In this document: positions 6,292 through 13,472 of the stretch, one piece after another | Layout of the letters: each line of letters opens with the position of its first letter | Position numbering within the stretch: position 1 is the first letter of the stretch | DNA from: CAZPMT01 sp964587655 | Lineage (GTDB): Bacteria; Hydrogenedentota; Hydrogenedentia; Hydrogenedentales; SLHB01 | Assembly (NCBI GenBank): GCA_964587655.1 | Contig: CAZPMT010000147.1 | Span: forward strand, 1-13,472 | DNA: 13,472 nt | Reading direction: 5' to 3' | Made by a program: the position numbers and the translations under genes | The notes under the pieces: model-generated | What the model was told of the DNA's origin: nothing | What the model saw: only the letters and a program-made list of their open reading frames with translations | Databases searched by the model: none

Positions 6292-7557
6292 TCATTGCTT
6301 CTTCATGCGTTTGCGGAGCCATGTGGGCAGCGCGAGGTCCTCTTCCGTTTCCTGCATACGCTGGTAGGTCGGCTTGTCGAAATCCGTGTCCGAAGGCATT
6401 GGCTCCGAGGCGAACTCAGGCTCTTTCGGCGGCGGCGCGGCTTCGGTGAATTCTATCTGGGTTCCAGGTGCAACGACTTTCTCCCGCGGTGTCTCAGGCT
6501 CGGCTGCCTTGGGCGGTGGCGGCGGTGCGGCGGCCTGCTCTTGCGGAACCACGGTTTCCGTCAAGTCGATTGAATCGAACGTCGCGCCGTCCACATTGAA
6601 ACCGGCCGCGATCACCATGACTTGAAGCTCGGGCCGGTCGGTCTCGTCAACGACGGCGCCGAAGATGATCCGCGCCTTGGGATGTGCGGCCTTCCTGACA
6701 GTGGAAACGGCCTCCTCCATCTCGCGCATTCCGATGTCGCGTCCGCCGGTGATGTTTACGATGACGCCGGTGGCGCCCTGGATGCTTGATTGTTCGAGCA
6801 AGGGGCAAACGATCGCTTCCTCGGCGGCGCGGGCCGCGCGGCGGTCGCCGTCGGCGACGCCGATGCCCATCAATGAGCGCCCGCCGGCCTCCATGATGGT
6901 CCGGACGTCGGCGAAGTCCACGTTGATCAGGCCGTGGATCGTGATTAGATCGGTGATGGCGCGCACGCCGTTGTGGAGCACTTCGTCCGCCTGCTGGAAG
7001 GCATTGAGGAACGAGATCTTGTTTTGTCCGAGGGCGGCCACGCGGTCGTTCGGGACGACGATCAGGCTGTTGACGTGCTTCTCGAGGTCCGCCAGACCCG
7101 TACGTGCGTTATCCATGCGTTCCATGCCCTCGAAGGAGAACGGCATAGTGACGATGCCGACTGTCAGCGAGCCCGTGGACGCGGCGATCTCCGCCACGAC
7201 GGGCGCCGCGCCCGTTCCCGTCCCGCCGCCGAGCCCGGCGGTGAGAAACACCATGTCGGCGCCGCGCAGGGCTTCCGACAGCCGTTCGCGGTCTTCGATC
7301 GCGGCTTGGCGTCCGACCTCGGGCTTGGCGCCAGCGCCGAGCCCGTGCGTGAGTTCTTTCCCGATTTGCAGGCGGCGGGGCGCGGGCGAGTTTTGGAGAG
7401 CCTGGACGTCAGTGTTGATCACGATGAACTCGACGTCGCGCAGTCCCGCGGCGATCATCCGGTTGACGGCGTTTCCTCCTCCTCCGCCGACCCCGCAGAC
7501 CTTGATCACGGCCCGTTGCGCAAACGTGGTGAACTCATCCGAGATGCCGATCGTCAT
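6292..7557 (-). CDS. ftsZ: Cell division protein FtsZ
   Basis: Tubulin-like GTPase that polymerises into the Z ring at midcell. This 421-residue protein has the glycine-rich start of the fold (VCGVGGGGGNAVNRM), the tubulin signature GGGTGTGAA at 110-118 and the catalytic T7 loop NVDFAD at 212-217. From about 338 a Pro/Ala/Glu-rich linker runs about 70 residues to a conserved C-terminal peptide, LALPTWLRKRMKKQ, the site that normally binds FtsA, ZipA-like and SepF-like anchors. The start at 7557 is chosen over an in-frame ATG at 7584 because GGAGGA (7564-7569) lies six bases before it and the family start fits. ftsQ precedes it by 55 bases containing a small hairpin; no ftsA lies between, although that is the usual neighbour. 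The gene looks complete and functional. Confidence 0.97.
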   Translation of the reverse strand: MTIGISDEFTTFAQRAVIKVCGVGGGGGNAVNRMIAAGLRDVEFIVINTDVQALQNSPAPRRLQIGKELTHGLGAGAKPEVGRQAAIEDRERLSEALRGADMVFLTAGLGGGTGTGAAPVVAEIAASTGSLTVGIVTMPFSFEGMERMDNARTGLADLEKHVNSLIVVPNDRVAALGQNKISFLNAFQQADEVLHNGVRAITDLITIHGLINVDFADVRTIMEAGGRSLMGIGVADGDRRAARAAEEAIVCPLLEQSSIQGATGVIVNITGGRDIGMREMEEAVSTVRKAAHPKARIIFGAVVDETDRPELQVMVIAAGFNVDGATFDSIDLTETVVPQEQAAAPPPPPKAAEPETPREKVVAPGTQIEFTEAAPPPKEPEFASEPMPSDTDFDKPTYQRMQETEEDLALPTWLRKRMKKQ

Positions 7558-7563
7558 GTTCTG

Positions 7564-7569
7564 TCCTCC
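7564..7569 (-). promoter_or_regulatory. Ribosome binding site of ftsZ
   Basis: GGAGGA on the minus strand, six bases upstream of the ATG at 7557. It decides the start, since the upstream in-frame ATG at 7584 has no such site and the sequence between them contains this one. Confidence 0.85.
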
Positions 7570-7588
7570 AAGAGGGTTGGTCATTTCA

Positions 7589-7607
7589 GATCCTTACCGT
7601 AAGGATC
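7589..7607 (-). other. Intercistronic hairpin between ftsQ and ftsZ
   Basis: Perfect 8-bp arms GATCCTTA and TAAGGATC with a 3-base loop, five bases after the ftsQ stop and about 30 bases before the ftsZ start. No T-run follows on the minus strand, so it is not a classic terminator. It may act in mRNA processing or protection, to set ftsZ level apart from murC-ftsQ. The structure is seen; the role is inferred. Confidence 0.5.
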
Positions 7608-7612
7608 CAAAA

Positions 7613-8401
7613 TCATTTACACGCTACGTCATTTCCGAATCTCAAATCCAGATAGTCTGTGCAGTGAACGCTCTTATTCTGGGATTGCCAGAATATATCG
7701 AGCTTCCTCGCCTGTCTGTCGAAGTCGTCCCTGCCCCACCGGATCTCGAAGTCGAGTTCGTCGCAGTACATGCATATCCGGCTTTCGCGGGCGGCGGATA
7801 TCTCGGAGACGGTGACGTCGCGCGCCATGGCCGTCCGGGCGAATGCGATCCATACCGCGAGAGCCGCCTTCAAGGAAGGCTGTTCCGGCACCTGCCCGAC
7901 TTCGACGTAGTCAAGCTTGGGGACGTTCGTGATGAAGGGCGGCACGTGCGGCACGTCCTGCGCGAGTTCGCGGAGGACTTTCCCTTCGTCGTCGACTTCG
8001 TATTGGCGGTTGTTGACCAGCAGGGTTGCCAATGCCGTGCGCTCCTGAACCGTGATGACCAGCTTGTCCGGGAACAGGCGGCTTATCCGGCATTCCTTCA
8101 CGTACGGCAGCTTGGAGACGCGATCGCGGATCTCACCGGTGTTCAACAAGGGCAGACAATCATCGGCGGTGATGCCCGAGGCAGCGGAAATGGTCTCCGG
8201 GGGGAGTTTGTCCGCACCCTCGACGCGTATGGTCTTCACCTTGAAGATCGGGGCCGTTGTCACGTGGTCATATGACCCGTAACCGAAAGCGCCCGCAAGC
8301 AAAAGGCACACCGTGCCTTCGAGAACGTACGACATCGGACGTTCTTTGAAGGGGCGGCGGGGCCTGCGCCGCGGTTTCCTATCTCTGCCTTTTTGAAACA
8401 T
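7613..8401 (-). CDS. ftsQ: Cell division protein FtsQ/DivIB
   Basis: A 262-residue bitopic inner-membrane protein of the divisome that links early and late division proteins (the FtsQLB complex). Residues 1-22 are strongly basic (RDRKPRRRPRRPFK), a cytoplasmic tail; about 25-45 form one membrane helix; a POTRA domain follows from about 51 (IFKVKTIRVEGADKLPPETI), with the FtsQ-type continuation KLPYVKECRISRLFPDKLVITVQE given here as KLPYVKECR near 97 and LVITVQER near 113. The C-terminus DYLDLRFGNDV matches the usual end of FtsQ. The ATG at 8401 lies 15 bases after murC; the ribosome site is weak, so coupling to murC translation is likely. An in-frame ATG at residue 23 would remove the basic tail and is less likely. 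Length is typical of the family. Confidence 0.92.
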   Translation of the reverse strand: MFQKGRDRKPRRRPRRPFKERPMSYVLEGTVCLLLAGAFGYGSYDHVTTAPIFKVKTIRVEGADKLPPETISAASGITADDCLPLLNTGEIRDRVSKLPYVKECRISRLFPDKLVITVQERTALATLLVNNRQYEVDDEGKVLRELAQDVPHVPPFITNVPKLDYVEVGQVPEQPSLKAALAVWIAFARTAMARDVTVSEISAARESRICMYCDELDFEIRWGRDDFDRQARKLDIFWQSQNKSVHCTDYLDLRFGNDVACK

Positions 8402-8416
8402 GCCTGTCGTTTCGCG

Positions 8417-9850
8417 TCAACTCTTCCGCAATTCGCTGAGCAGGGGCCCGGCAATACGGTTAATATTCCCTGCGCCGAGTATAAGCACGACGTCGCCGGG
8501 TTCAAGATCAGGCGCCAGTATCTCTGGCACCGCGTTCATGTCCCGCACGAGCGAGACATGATTCGCTCCCTGCGCGCGTGCGGCGTCGACAATTATGCTC
8601 GAGTCCACTCCGGGCATCGGCTCCTCCCGGGATGGATAGATGTCCGTGACTATGGCGCGGTCCACCGTGCTCAAGACCCGGGCGAAGTCGTCGCAAAAGA
8701 ACTTCGTGCGGCTGAACAGGTGGGGCTGGAATACGCAGACGATCCGCGCCGGCTTGATCCATCGCGCGGCCTCGAGGGTGCTTGCTATTTCGGTCGGATG
8801 ATGAGCGTAGTCCTCGACGACGAGGATATCCCGGTGTTCGCCGCACACTTGCAGGCGCCGTTCGACACCATCGAACAGTTTCAGACCGTGGGCCACCATT
8901 CCAAAGCGCATGCCGAGGCAGAGACCCACGGCGCAGGCCGCAAGGGCGTTGCGTACATTGTGAAGACCCACGGCGTTTATCTCGATGGACCCGAGCCGTC
9001 CGGTTACGCCGAGGCGTTCATCGTGGCTGACAACGTCGAAGCGCGTCCACATATTGGACAACCGCGCGGCGCTCGAATCGCGCTTTTCGCCCGAGTAGCA
9101 TGCGATATTCGTGGCGCGCAACGAGGCGCCGTCCTCGACGCCGTAGGTAATGCACGCGCTCTGAATTTCGTCGATGATGCTCCTGATGTTCGGATCGTCC
9201 CAACACACGATGGAGTATCCGTAGAATGGGACGTCGTTGCAGAAATCAACGAAGGCGCGCTTGATGCGGTCGAGCGTCCCGTAATACTCGAGATGTTCCG
9301 CGTCGACGCTCGTCACTACGGCGATTGTGGGATGTAGCCGCAGAAATGAACCGTCATGCTCGTCCGCTTCGGCGACGAGGTAGTCGCCCGTTCCCCAGCG
9401 CGCGTTGGCGCCGGTGCGGTGGAGGATGCCGCCGACGATGCTCGTGGCGCCGATGTTCGCGCGGTCGAGAAATGCACTGATCATCGAGGTGGTGGTAGTC
9501 TTGCCGTGAGTTCCGCCGACGGCCACGGCGTTCGGCTTGAGACGTATCAAGTCGGCGAGCAGATCGCTGCGATGAATGACGGGCACGCCTTTCTGCTTTG
9601 CGGCCATCACTTCCACATTGTCGTTTTTCACCGCCGCGGAAACGACGATGATCCCCGCCTCGCATATATTGGACGCGTCATGACCTTCGGCGAAGCGCAA
9701 ACCGTATGTTTCGAGGCGTTCCGTGATCTCCGATGCCTTGAGATCCGACCCGGATACTTCGTATCCGAGATTCAGCAGGATTTCGGCGAGACCGCTCATG
9801 CCGATCCCGCCTACGCCGACGAAGTGGACCTTCCGCTTCAATCCGTTCAC
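8417..9850 (-). CDS. murC: UDP-N-acetylmuramate--L-alanine ligase MurC
   Basis: Cytoplasmic Mur ligase that adds L-alanine to UDP-MurNAc using ATP, the first peptide step of peptidoglycan synthesis. The 477-residue protein has the N-terminal UDP-binding loop HFVGVGGIGMSGLAE (9-23), ATP loop GGTHGKTTT (112-120), the EADE motif at 161 (EADEHDGSF, with His where Ser is usual), VDAEH near 182-186, HNVRNALAA at 297-305 and DYAHHPTEI at 347-355, so all three Mur ligase domains are intact. The start is GTG at 9850, with AGGAG eight bases upstream (9859-9863) and the glycine-rich loop directly after. It is the first gene of the minus-strand operon. murB, ddl and ftsA, often near it, are absent from the cluster. 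Confidence 0.97.
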   Translation of the reverse strand: MNGLKRKVHFVGVGGIGMSGLAEILLNLGYEVSGSDLKASEITERLETYGLRFAEGHDASNICEAGIIVVSAAVKNDNVEVMAAKQKGVPVIHRSDLLADLIRLKPNAVAVGGTHGKTTTTSMISAFLDRANIGATSIVGGILHRTGANARWGTGDYLVAEADEHDGSFLRLHPTIAVVTSVDAEHLEYYGTLDRIKRAFVDFCNDVPFYGYSIVCWDDPNIRSIIDEIQSACITYGVEDGASLRATNIACYSGEKRDSSAARLSNMWTRFDVVSHDERLGVTGRLGSIEINAVGLHNVRNALAACAVGLCLGMRFGMVAHGLKLFDGVERRLQVCGEHRDILVVEDYAHHPTEIASTLEAARWIKPARIVCVFQPHLFSRTKFFCDDFARVLSTVDRAIVTDIYPSREEPMPGVDSSIIVDAARAQGANHVSLVRDMNAVPEILAPDLEPGDVVLILGAGNINRIAGPLLSELRKS

Positions 9851-9858
9851 GTGTCAAG

Positions 9859-9863
9859 CTCCT
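9859..9863 (-). promoter_or_regulatory. Ribosome binding site of murC
   Basis: AGGAG on the minus strand, eight bases before the GTG at 9850. It supports this unusual start codon, since no ATG lies close by in frame. Confidence 0.8.
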
Positions 9864-9934
9864 GCCACCCTTTGGGATCCCGCTTCGCCGCATTGGGTTC
9901 CTTCCACGCGCGAGAGCCGGGCGCACCTCCCCAA

Positions 9935-9980
9935 TATCTTGTGGCGGTTCAAAGTATAGCACAGTGGCTACCACAAGATA
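9935..9980. promoter_or_regulatory. Inverted repeat framing the murC promoter
   Basis: TATCTTGTGG at 9935-9944 and its exact reverse complement CCACAAGATA at 9971-9980 are 26 bases apart. They sit around the predicted -10, one arm at the -35 zone and one just past the start of transcription. A dimeric or looping regulator could bind there and govern murC-ftsQ-ftsZ. No known operator is recognised; it does not match the TGGG-repeat pattern of MraZ sites. Confidence 0.45.
9953..9961 (-). promoter_or_regulatory. Extended -10 promoter for murC operon
   Basis: Minus-strand TGCTATACT is an extended -10 element (TG-n-TATACT). The matching -35 position holds only TTATCT, a poor match, which is usual for extended -10 promoters. 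The start of transcription would be near 9946, about 95 bases before the GTG. It is the best promoter-like sequence upstream of murC. Confidence 0.55.
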
Positions 9981-10178
9981 AAGGGGATAGTTCTGAGAGA
10001 AATGGCGCCGAGAGGGAATGAACCGGATATCGAGTCGTGTTCCTCAGACTCACAATGCGGACGTGGTGGACGCAACTTCCACGCATTAGAGGGGATCATC
10101 AAGAGCGAACATGACGGACTTGACCAAGAACTCCGCGCGCAAGATGTCGATAGAGCGCCGGAGAAACCGCGCCGATTG

Positions 10179-10265
10179 GCTCCGTGGCCGCGGCGTCCTC
10201 GCCGCGTCTTCGTCGTGAACCGCTTAAGGCGCCGAGACGCGGCGAGGACGCCGCGGCCACGGAGC
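10179..10265. repeat. Perfect 31-bp inverted repeat with 25-base loop
   Basis: Arms 10179-10209 and 10235-10265 are exact reverse complements over 31 bases, very GC-rich (GCTCCGTGGCCG... and ...CGGCCACGGAGC), around a 25-base spacer. It lies between two divergent genes, where neither gene needs a terminator. A non-autonomous palindromic element, a structured small RNA or a protein-binding cruciform are all possible; no transposase is seen. Confidence 0.8.
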
Positions 10266-10360
10266 TGCACGAATGCCGAATCGGGGGCTTGATCTTTGGA
10301 GTGGTTTACTGGCAGAATATGGGTTAAGCGAGGAAAGGCTGCCGGGCAGAAAGATAACTC

Positions 10361-10390
10361 TTGACAAAAGTGCTTAAAAAGTGCTATAAG
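10361..10390 (+). promoter_or_regulatory. Sigma70-type promoter of clpX
   Basis: TTGACA (10361-10366), an 18-base spacer ending in TGC, then TATAAG (10385-10390): perfect -35, near-perfect -10 and an extended TG. The start of transcription would be near 10397, leaving about 70 bases of leader before the clpX ATG. It is the strongest promoter in the window. Confidence 0.75.
10366..10385 (+). promoter_or_regulatory. Tandem AAAAGTGCT sites within clpX promoter
   Basis: AAAAGTGCT occurs at 10366-10374 and 10377-10385, 11 bases apart, i.e. one helical turn, filling the spacer between -35 and -10. AGTGCT resembles the right half of the CIRCE heat-shock operator (GAGTGCTAA), but the sites are direct instead of inverted. 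A repressor bound here would block RNA polymerase, which fits stress control of a Clp gene. The repeat is seen; the regulator is inferred. Confidence 0.5.
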
Positions 10391-10455
10391 ATAGGAAGCG
10401 AGTCTTTCTTGTTGTCCGAGTATTGGCAGTGTAAGGTTTATTGATGTAGTAGGTT

Positions 10456-10461
10456 AGGAGG
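10456..10461 (+). promoter_or_regulatory. Ribosome binding site of clpX
   Basis: AGGAGG five bases before the ATG at 10467. It rules out the in-frame GTG at 10461, whose first base is part of the site itself. Confidence 0.9.
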
Positions 10462-10466
10462 TGTTC

Positions 10467-11738
<1,272 letters not shown>

Positions 11739-11747
11739 GCGGCGCAT

Positions 11748-11769
11748 GGCGGGACGCGGTAATCCCGCC
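11748..11769 (+). other. Small hairpin between clpX and lon
   Basis: GGCGGGA and TCCCGCC form a 7-bp stem with an 8-base loop, ten bases after the clpX stop. No T-run follows, so it is at best a weak or factor-dependent terminator or a processing site. The rest of the gap includes the palindrome GTGTACAC (11800-11807); no convincing lon promoter is seen, so co-transcription with clpX is possible. Confidence 0.35.
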
Positions 11770-11886
11770 GTCATCGCGTGACCGGAGCAGTCGCGGGGGT
11801 GTACACTCATTCCCGGCGCGCCAAGGGTTTCGTTAACAAAACAAAGCTGAAGCGCTCGGCCTGTTGGTTTCCCTCGGAGAATGGCA

Positions 11887-13472
11887 ATGCCCAAGAGATC
11901 GAATGACGACCCGAACTGGAAGCAGCGCCTGCCGTTGCTTCCGCTGAAGGACTTGGTTATTTTTCCCCGGATGGTCGTTCCGCTTCTGGTGGGGCGGCCC
12001 GCATCCATGACCGCCGTCGAGGAGAGCATGGCGTTGGGTTGTCCTCTGTTTGTTTGCACGCAGGTGGATCCCAACGTGGACGTGCCCGACGTGAAGGGCC
12101 TCCACAGCGTTGGCGTGGCGTCTAACATCTTGCAGACGGTCCGTATGCCGGACGGCTCCATAAAGGTTGTGATCGAGGGCATGTTCCGTGCATTCGTTCG
12201 CCGGATCACGGATCGTTCCGGATACCTTGAAGTCTCGGTGCAGCCCATCAAGGGGCAACCGGTGCATGACAAGAAAAGCATTGCATTGATGCGGACGACG
12301 CTCAACCAATTCGAGGAGTACGTCAGGCTGAGCCAGCGCGTGGCCCCGGAGATCGTACTGTCGCTTCGGAACGTGACGGAGGCCGAAGCGCTGATGGATC
12401 TCATTTGTGCCTTTTTCCCGATCCGCGGCGAGGAACGGCAGGAGTTCCTCAACATCGTCGATACCCGCGAGCGTCTCGAGAAGCTCTCGGCCTCATTGAT
12501 GCGTGAGAACGAGTTGCTCGAGATCGAGAAGAAGGTGCGTGAGCGCGTGCGCGAGCAAATGGAACGCACCCAGCGCGAGTATTACCTGCACGAGCAACTG
12601 AAGGCCATTCACCAGGAGCTCGGGAGCGCGGAGGATGGAACCGACGAGTTCACGGAACTCCGGGAAAACATCACAAAGGCGGGCATGCCAAAGGAAGTCG
12701 AGGAAAAGACCCTCCGCGAGCTGGCCCGTTACCAGCGCATGCCGCCGATGAGTCCCGAGGGGGCCGTGATCCGCACGTACATCGAGTGGCTGGTCGACGT
12801 TCCCTGGAAGAAGCGCACGCACGATTCAATCGACATTCCTCTTGCGAAGAAGGTGTTGGACGAGGATCACTACGGGCTCACCAAAGTGAAGGAAAGGATC
12901 CTCGAGTTCCTGGCCGTCCGGAAGTTGAGCAAGCACACGAAAGGTCCGATCTTGTGCCTCGTCGGGCCGCCCGGCGTCGGGAAGACCTCGCTGGGCCAAA
13001 GCGTCGCGCGGGCCATGAAGCGCAAGTTCGTGCGGATGTCCCTCGGGGGCATACGCGACGAGGCGGAGATCCGCGGCCATCGCCGGACGTACGTCGGGTC
13101 GCTGCCGGGGCGCATCATCCAGAACATGAAGAAGGCCGGCGTCAAGAATCCCGTTTTCATGCTGGATGAGGTGGACAAGATGAGCGCGGATTTCCGAGGC
13201 GACCCCGCGAGCGCCCTTCTCGAGGTGTTGGATCCGGAACAGAACAAGGCCTTCAACGATCATTACCTCGAGGTCGACTTCGACCTGCATGAAGTGTTCT
13301 TCATCACGACCGCGAATGACGAGTATGCGATCCCGCACGCGCTGCACGACCGGATGGAGGTGGTCCGCTTGCCGGGATACACTAGCCTCGAGAAGCATCA
13401 CATCGCGAGGTTGTTCCTCATTCGGAAGCAGATGAACGAATGCGGCCTCACGGAAGCGGACGTGTGTTTTGA
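11887..13472 (+). CDS. lon: ATP-dependent protease Lon, N-terminal part (cut by window end)
   Basis: AAA+ serine protease that degrades misfolded and regulatory proteins in the cytoplasm. About 528 residues are visible of the roughly 800 usual; the gene runs past the end. The N-terminal Lon substrate-binding domain begins LPLLPLKDLVIFPRMVVPLLVGR; a coiled-coil linker rich in Glu/Arg/Gln (about 200-245) follows; then the AAA+ module with Walker A GPPGVGKT (360-367), Walker B VFMLDE (423-428) and the sensor region with HDRMEVVRLPGYT. The proteolytic domain with its Ser-Lys pair lies outside the window. The ATG at 11887 is preferred because GGAG (11876-11879) lies seven bases before it; the in-frame ATG at 11881 is only one base from that site. 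Spacing to clpX suggests a shared protein-quality-control locus. Confidence 0.97.
   Translation, partial: MPKRSNDDPNWKQRLPLLPLKDLVIFPRMVVPLLVGRPASMTAVEESMALGCPLFVCTQVDPNVDVPDVKGLHSVGVASNILQTVRMPDGSIKVVIEGMFRAFVRRITDRSGYLEVSVQPIKGQPVHDKKSIALMRTTLNQFEEYVRLSQRVAPEIVLSLRNVTEAEALMDLICAFFPIRGEERQEFLNIVDTRERLEKLSASLMRENELLEIEKKVRERVREQMERTQREYYLHEQLKAIHQELGSAEDGTDEFTELRENITKAGMPKEVEEKTLRELARYQRMPPMSPEGAVIRTYIEWLVDVPWKKRTHDSIDIPLAKKVLDEDHYGLTKVKERILEFLAVRKLSKHTKGPILCLVGPPGVGKTSLGQSVARAMKRKFVRMSLGGIRDEAEIRGHRRTYVGSLPGRIIQNMKKAGVKNPVFMLDEVDKMSADFRGDPASALLEVLDPEQNKAFNDHYLEVDFDLHEVFFITTANDEYAIPHALHDRMEVVRLPGYTSLEKHHIARLFLIRKQMNECGLTEADVCF

Larger units (their letters stand above)
9851..10466. other. Divergent control region between murC and clpX
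   Basis: 616 bases with no convincing gene. It contains the murC ribosome site and promoter with an inverted repeat (9935-9980), a perfect 31-bp inverted repeat (10179-10265) and the clpX promoter, direct repeats and ribosome site (10361-10461). Two tiny plus-strand frames at 10019-10090 and 10111-10218 (23 and 35 codons) lack family features, and the second runs into the hairpin. In 9990-10170 and 10270-10355 I see nothing definite. Confidence 0.7.

Noticed and set aside
6665..8275. Long plus-strand open frame (536 codons) opposite ftsZ and ftsQ
   Set aside because: Its composition is that of an antisense shadow in GC-rich DNA, and the opposite strand encodes clear FtsZ and FtsQ.
9998..10040. 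Minus-strand stretch ending GGCGCCA after GGTTCATTCCC, like the 3' end of a tRNA
   Set aside because: The T-stem does not pair and no anticodon or acceptor 5' partner can be found upstream.
10019..10218. Two tiny plus-strand frames (23 and 35 codons) with purine-rich leaders
   Set aside because: No family features; the second runs into the 31-bp inverted repeat, so a chance frame is more likely.
11748..11769. Hairpin after clpX as an intrinsic terminator
   Set aside because: No run of T follows, so it is listed only as a weak structure.

Overview
This 13.5 kb window is chromosomal DNA from a GC-rich bacterium with a Gram-negative-type division and protein-quality-control gene set. Two divergent gene blocks share one control region. 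The minus strand reads murC, ftsQ, ftsZ, an M28-like membrane protein, an ABC ATPase, an ABC-2 permease and two FG-GAP/VCBS proteins (9850 down to 441). The plus strand reads clpX and lon, with lon running off the right end. The style (very short dcw cluster, secreted FG-GAP proteins, extragenic palindromes) suggests an uncultivated lineage near the PVC/Hydrogenedentota part of the tree. That placement is a guess from style, and there is no rRNA here to test it.

Layout. 1-440 has no gene but holds two almost identical 9-bp-arm palindromes and two nested inverted-repeat pairs. 441-4973 is a tightly packed block of four genes. All three of its junctions are ATGA overlaps, if the permease is taken to begin at the ATG at 4077. 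That permease frame carries an in-frame TAG at codon 12, directly followed by a GTG, which is the oddest coding feature here. 4987-6267 encodes a membrane protein of the peptidase M28 fold that lacks the usual Glu-Glu pair and the last His ligand, and whose C-terminal segment is duplicated in tandem. 6292-9850 is a reduced dcw cluster (murC-ftsQ-ftsZ) with no murB, ddl or ftsA. 9851-10466 is the divergent control region: an extended -10 promoter for murC framed by a 10-bp inverted repeat, a perfect 31-bp inverted repeat, and a strong sigma70-type promoter for clpX overlapped by two 9-bp direct repeats one helical turn apart. 10467-13472 holds clpX and the first two thirds of lon.

How the genes may work together. 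MurC, FtsQ and FtsZ make cell-wall precursor and build the division ring. ClpX and Lon are AAA+ proteolytic machines. The four genes after the M28-like gene look like a unit made of a membrane ABC exporter and two exported calcium-binding beta-propeller-type proteins, with the degenerate M28 membrane protein as a possible fifth member. This unit lies in line with ftsZ with gaps of 24 and 13 bases, so it may be co-transcribed with the division genes. I do not recognise it as a described system. It is the best candidate for something new in the window, but its function is unknown.
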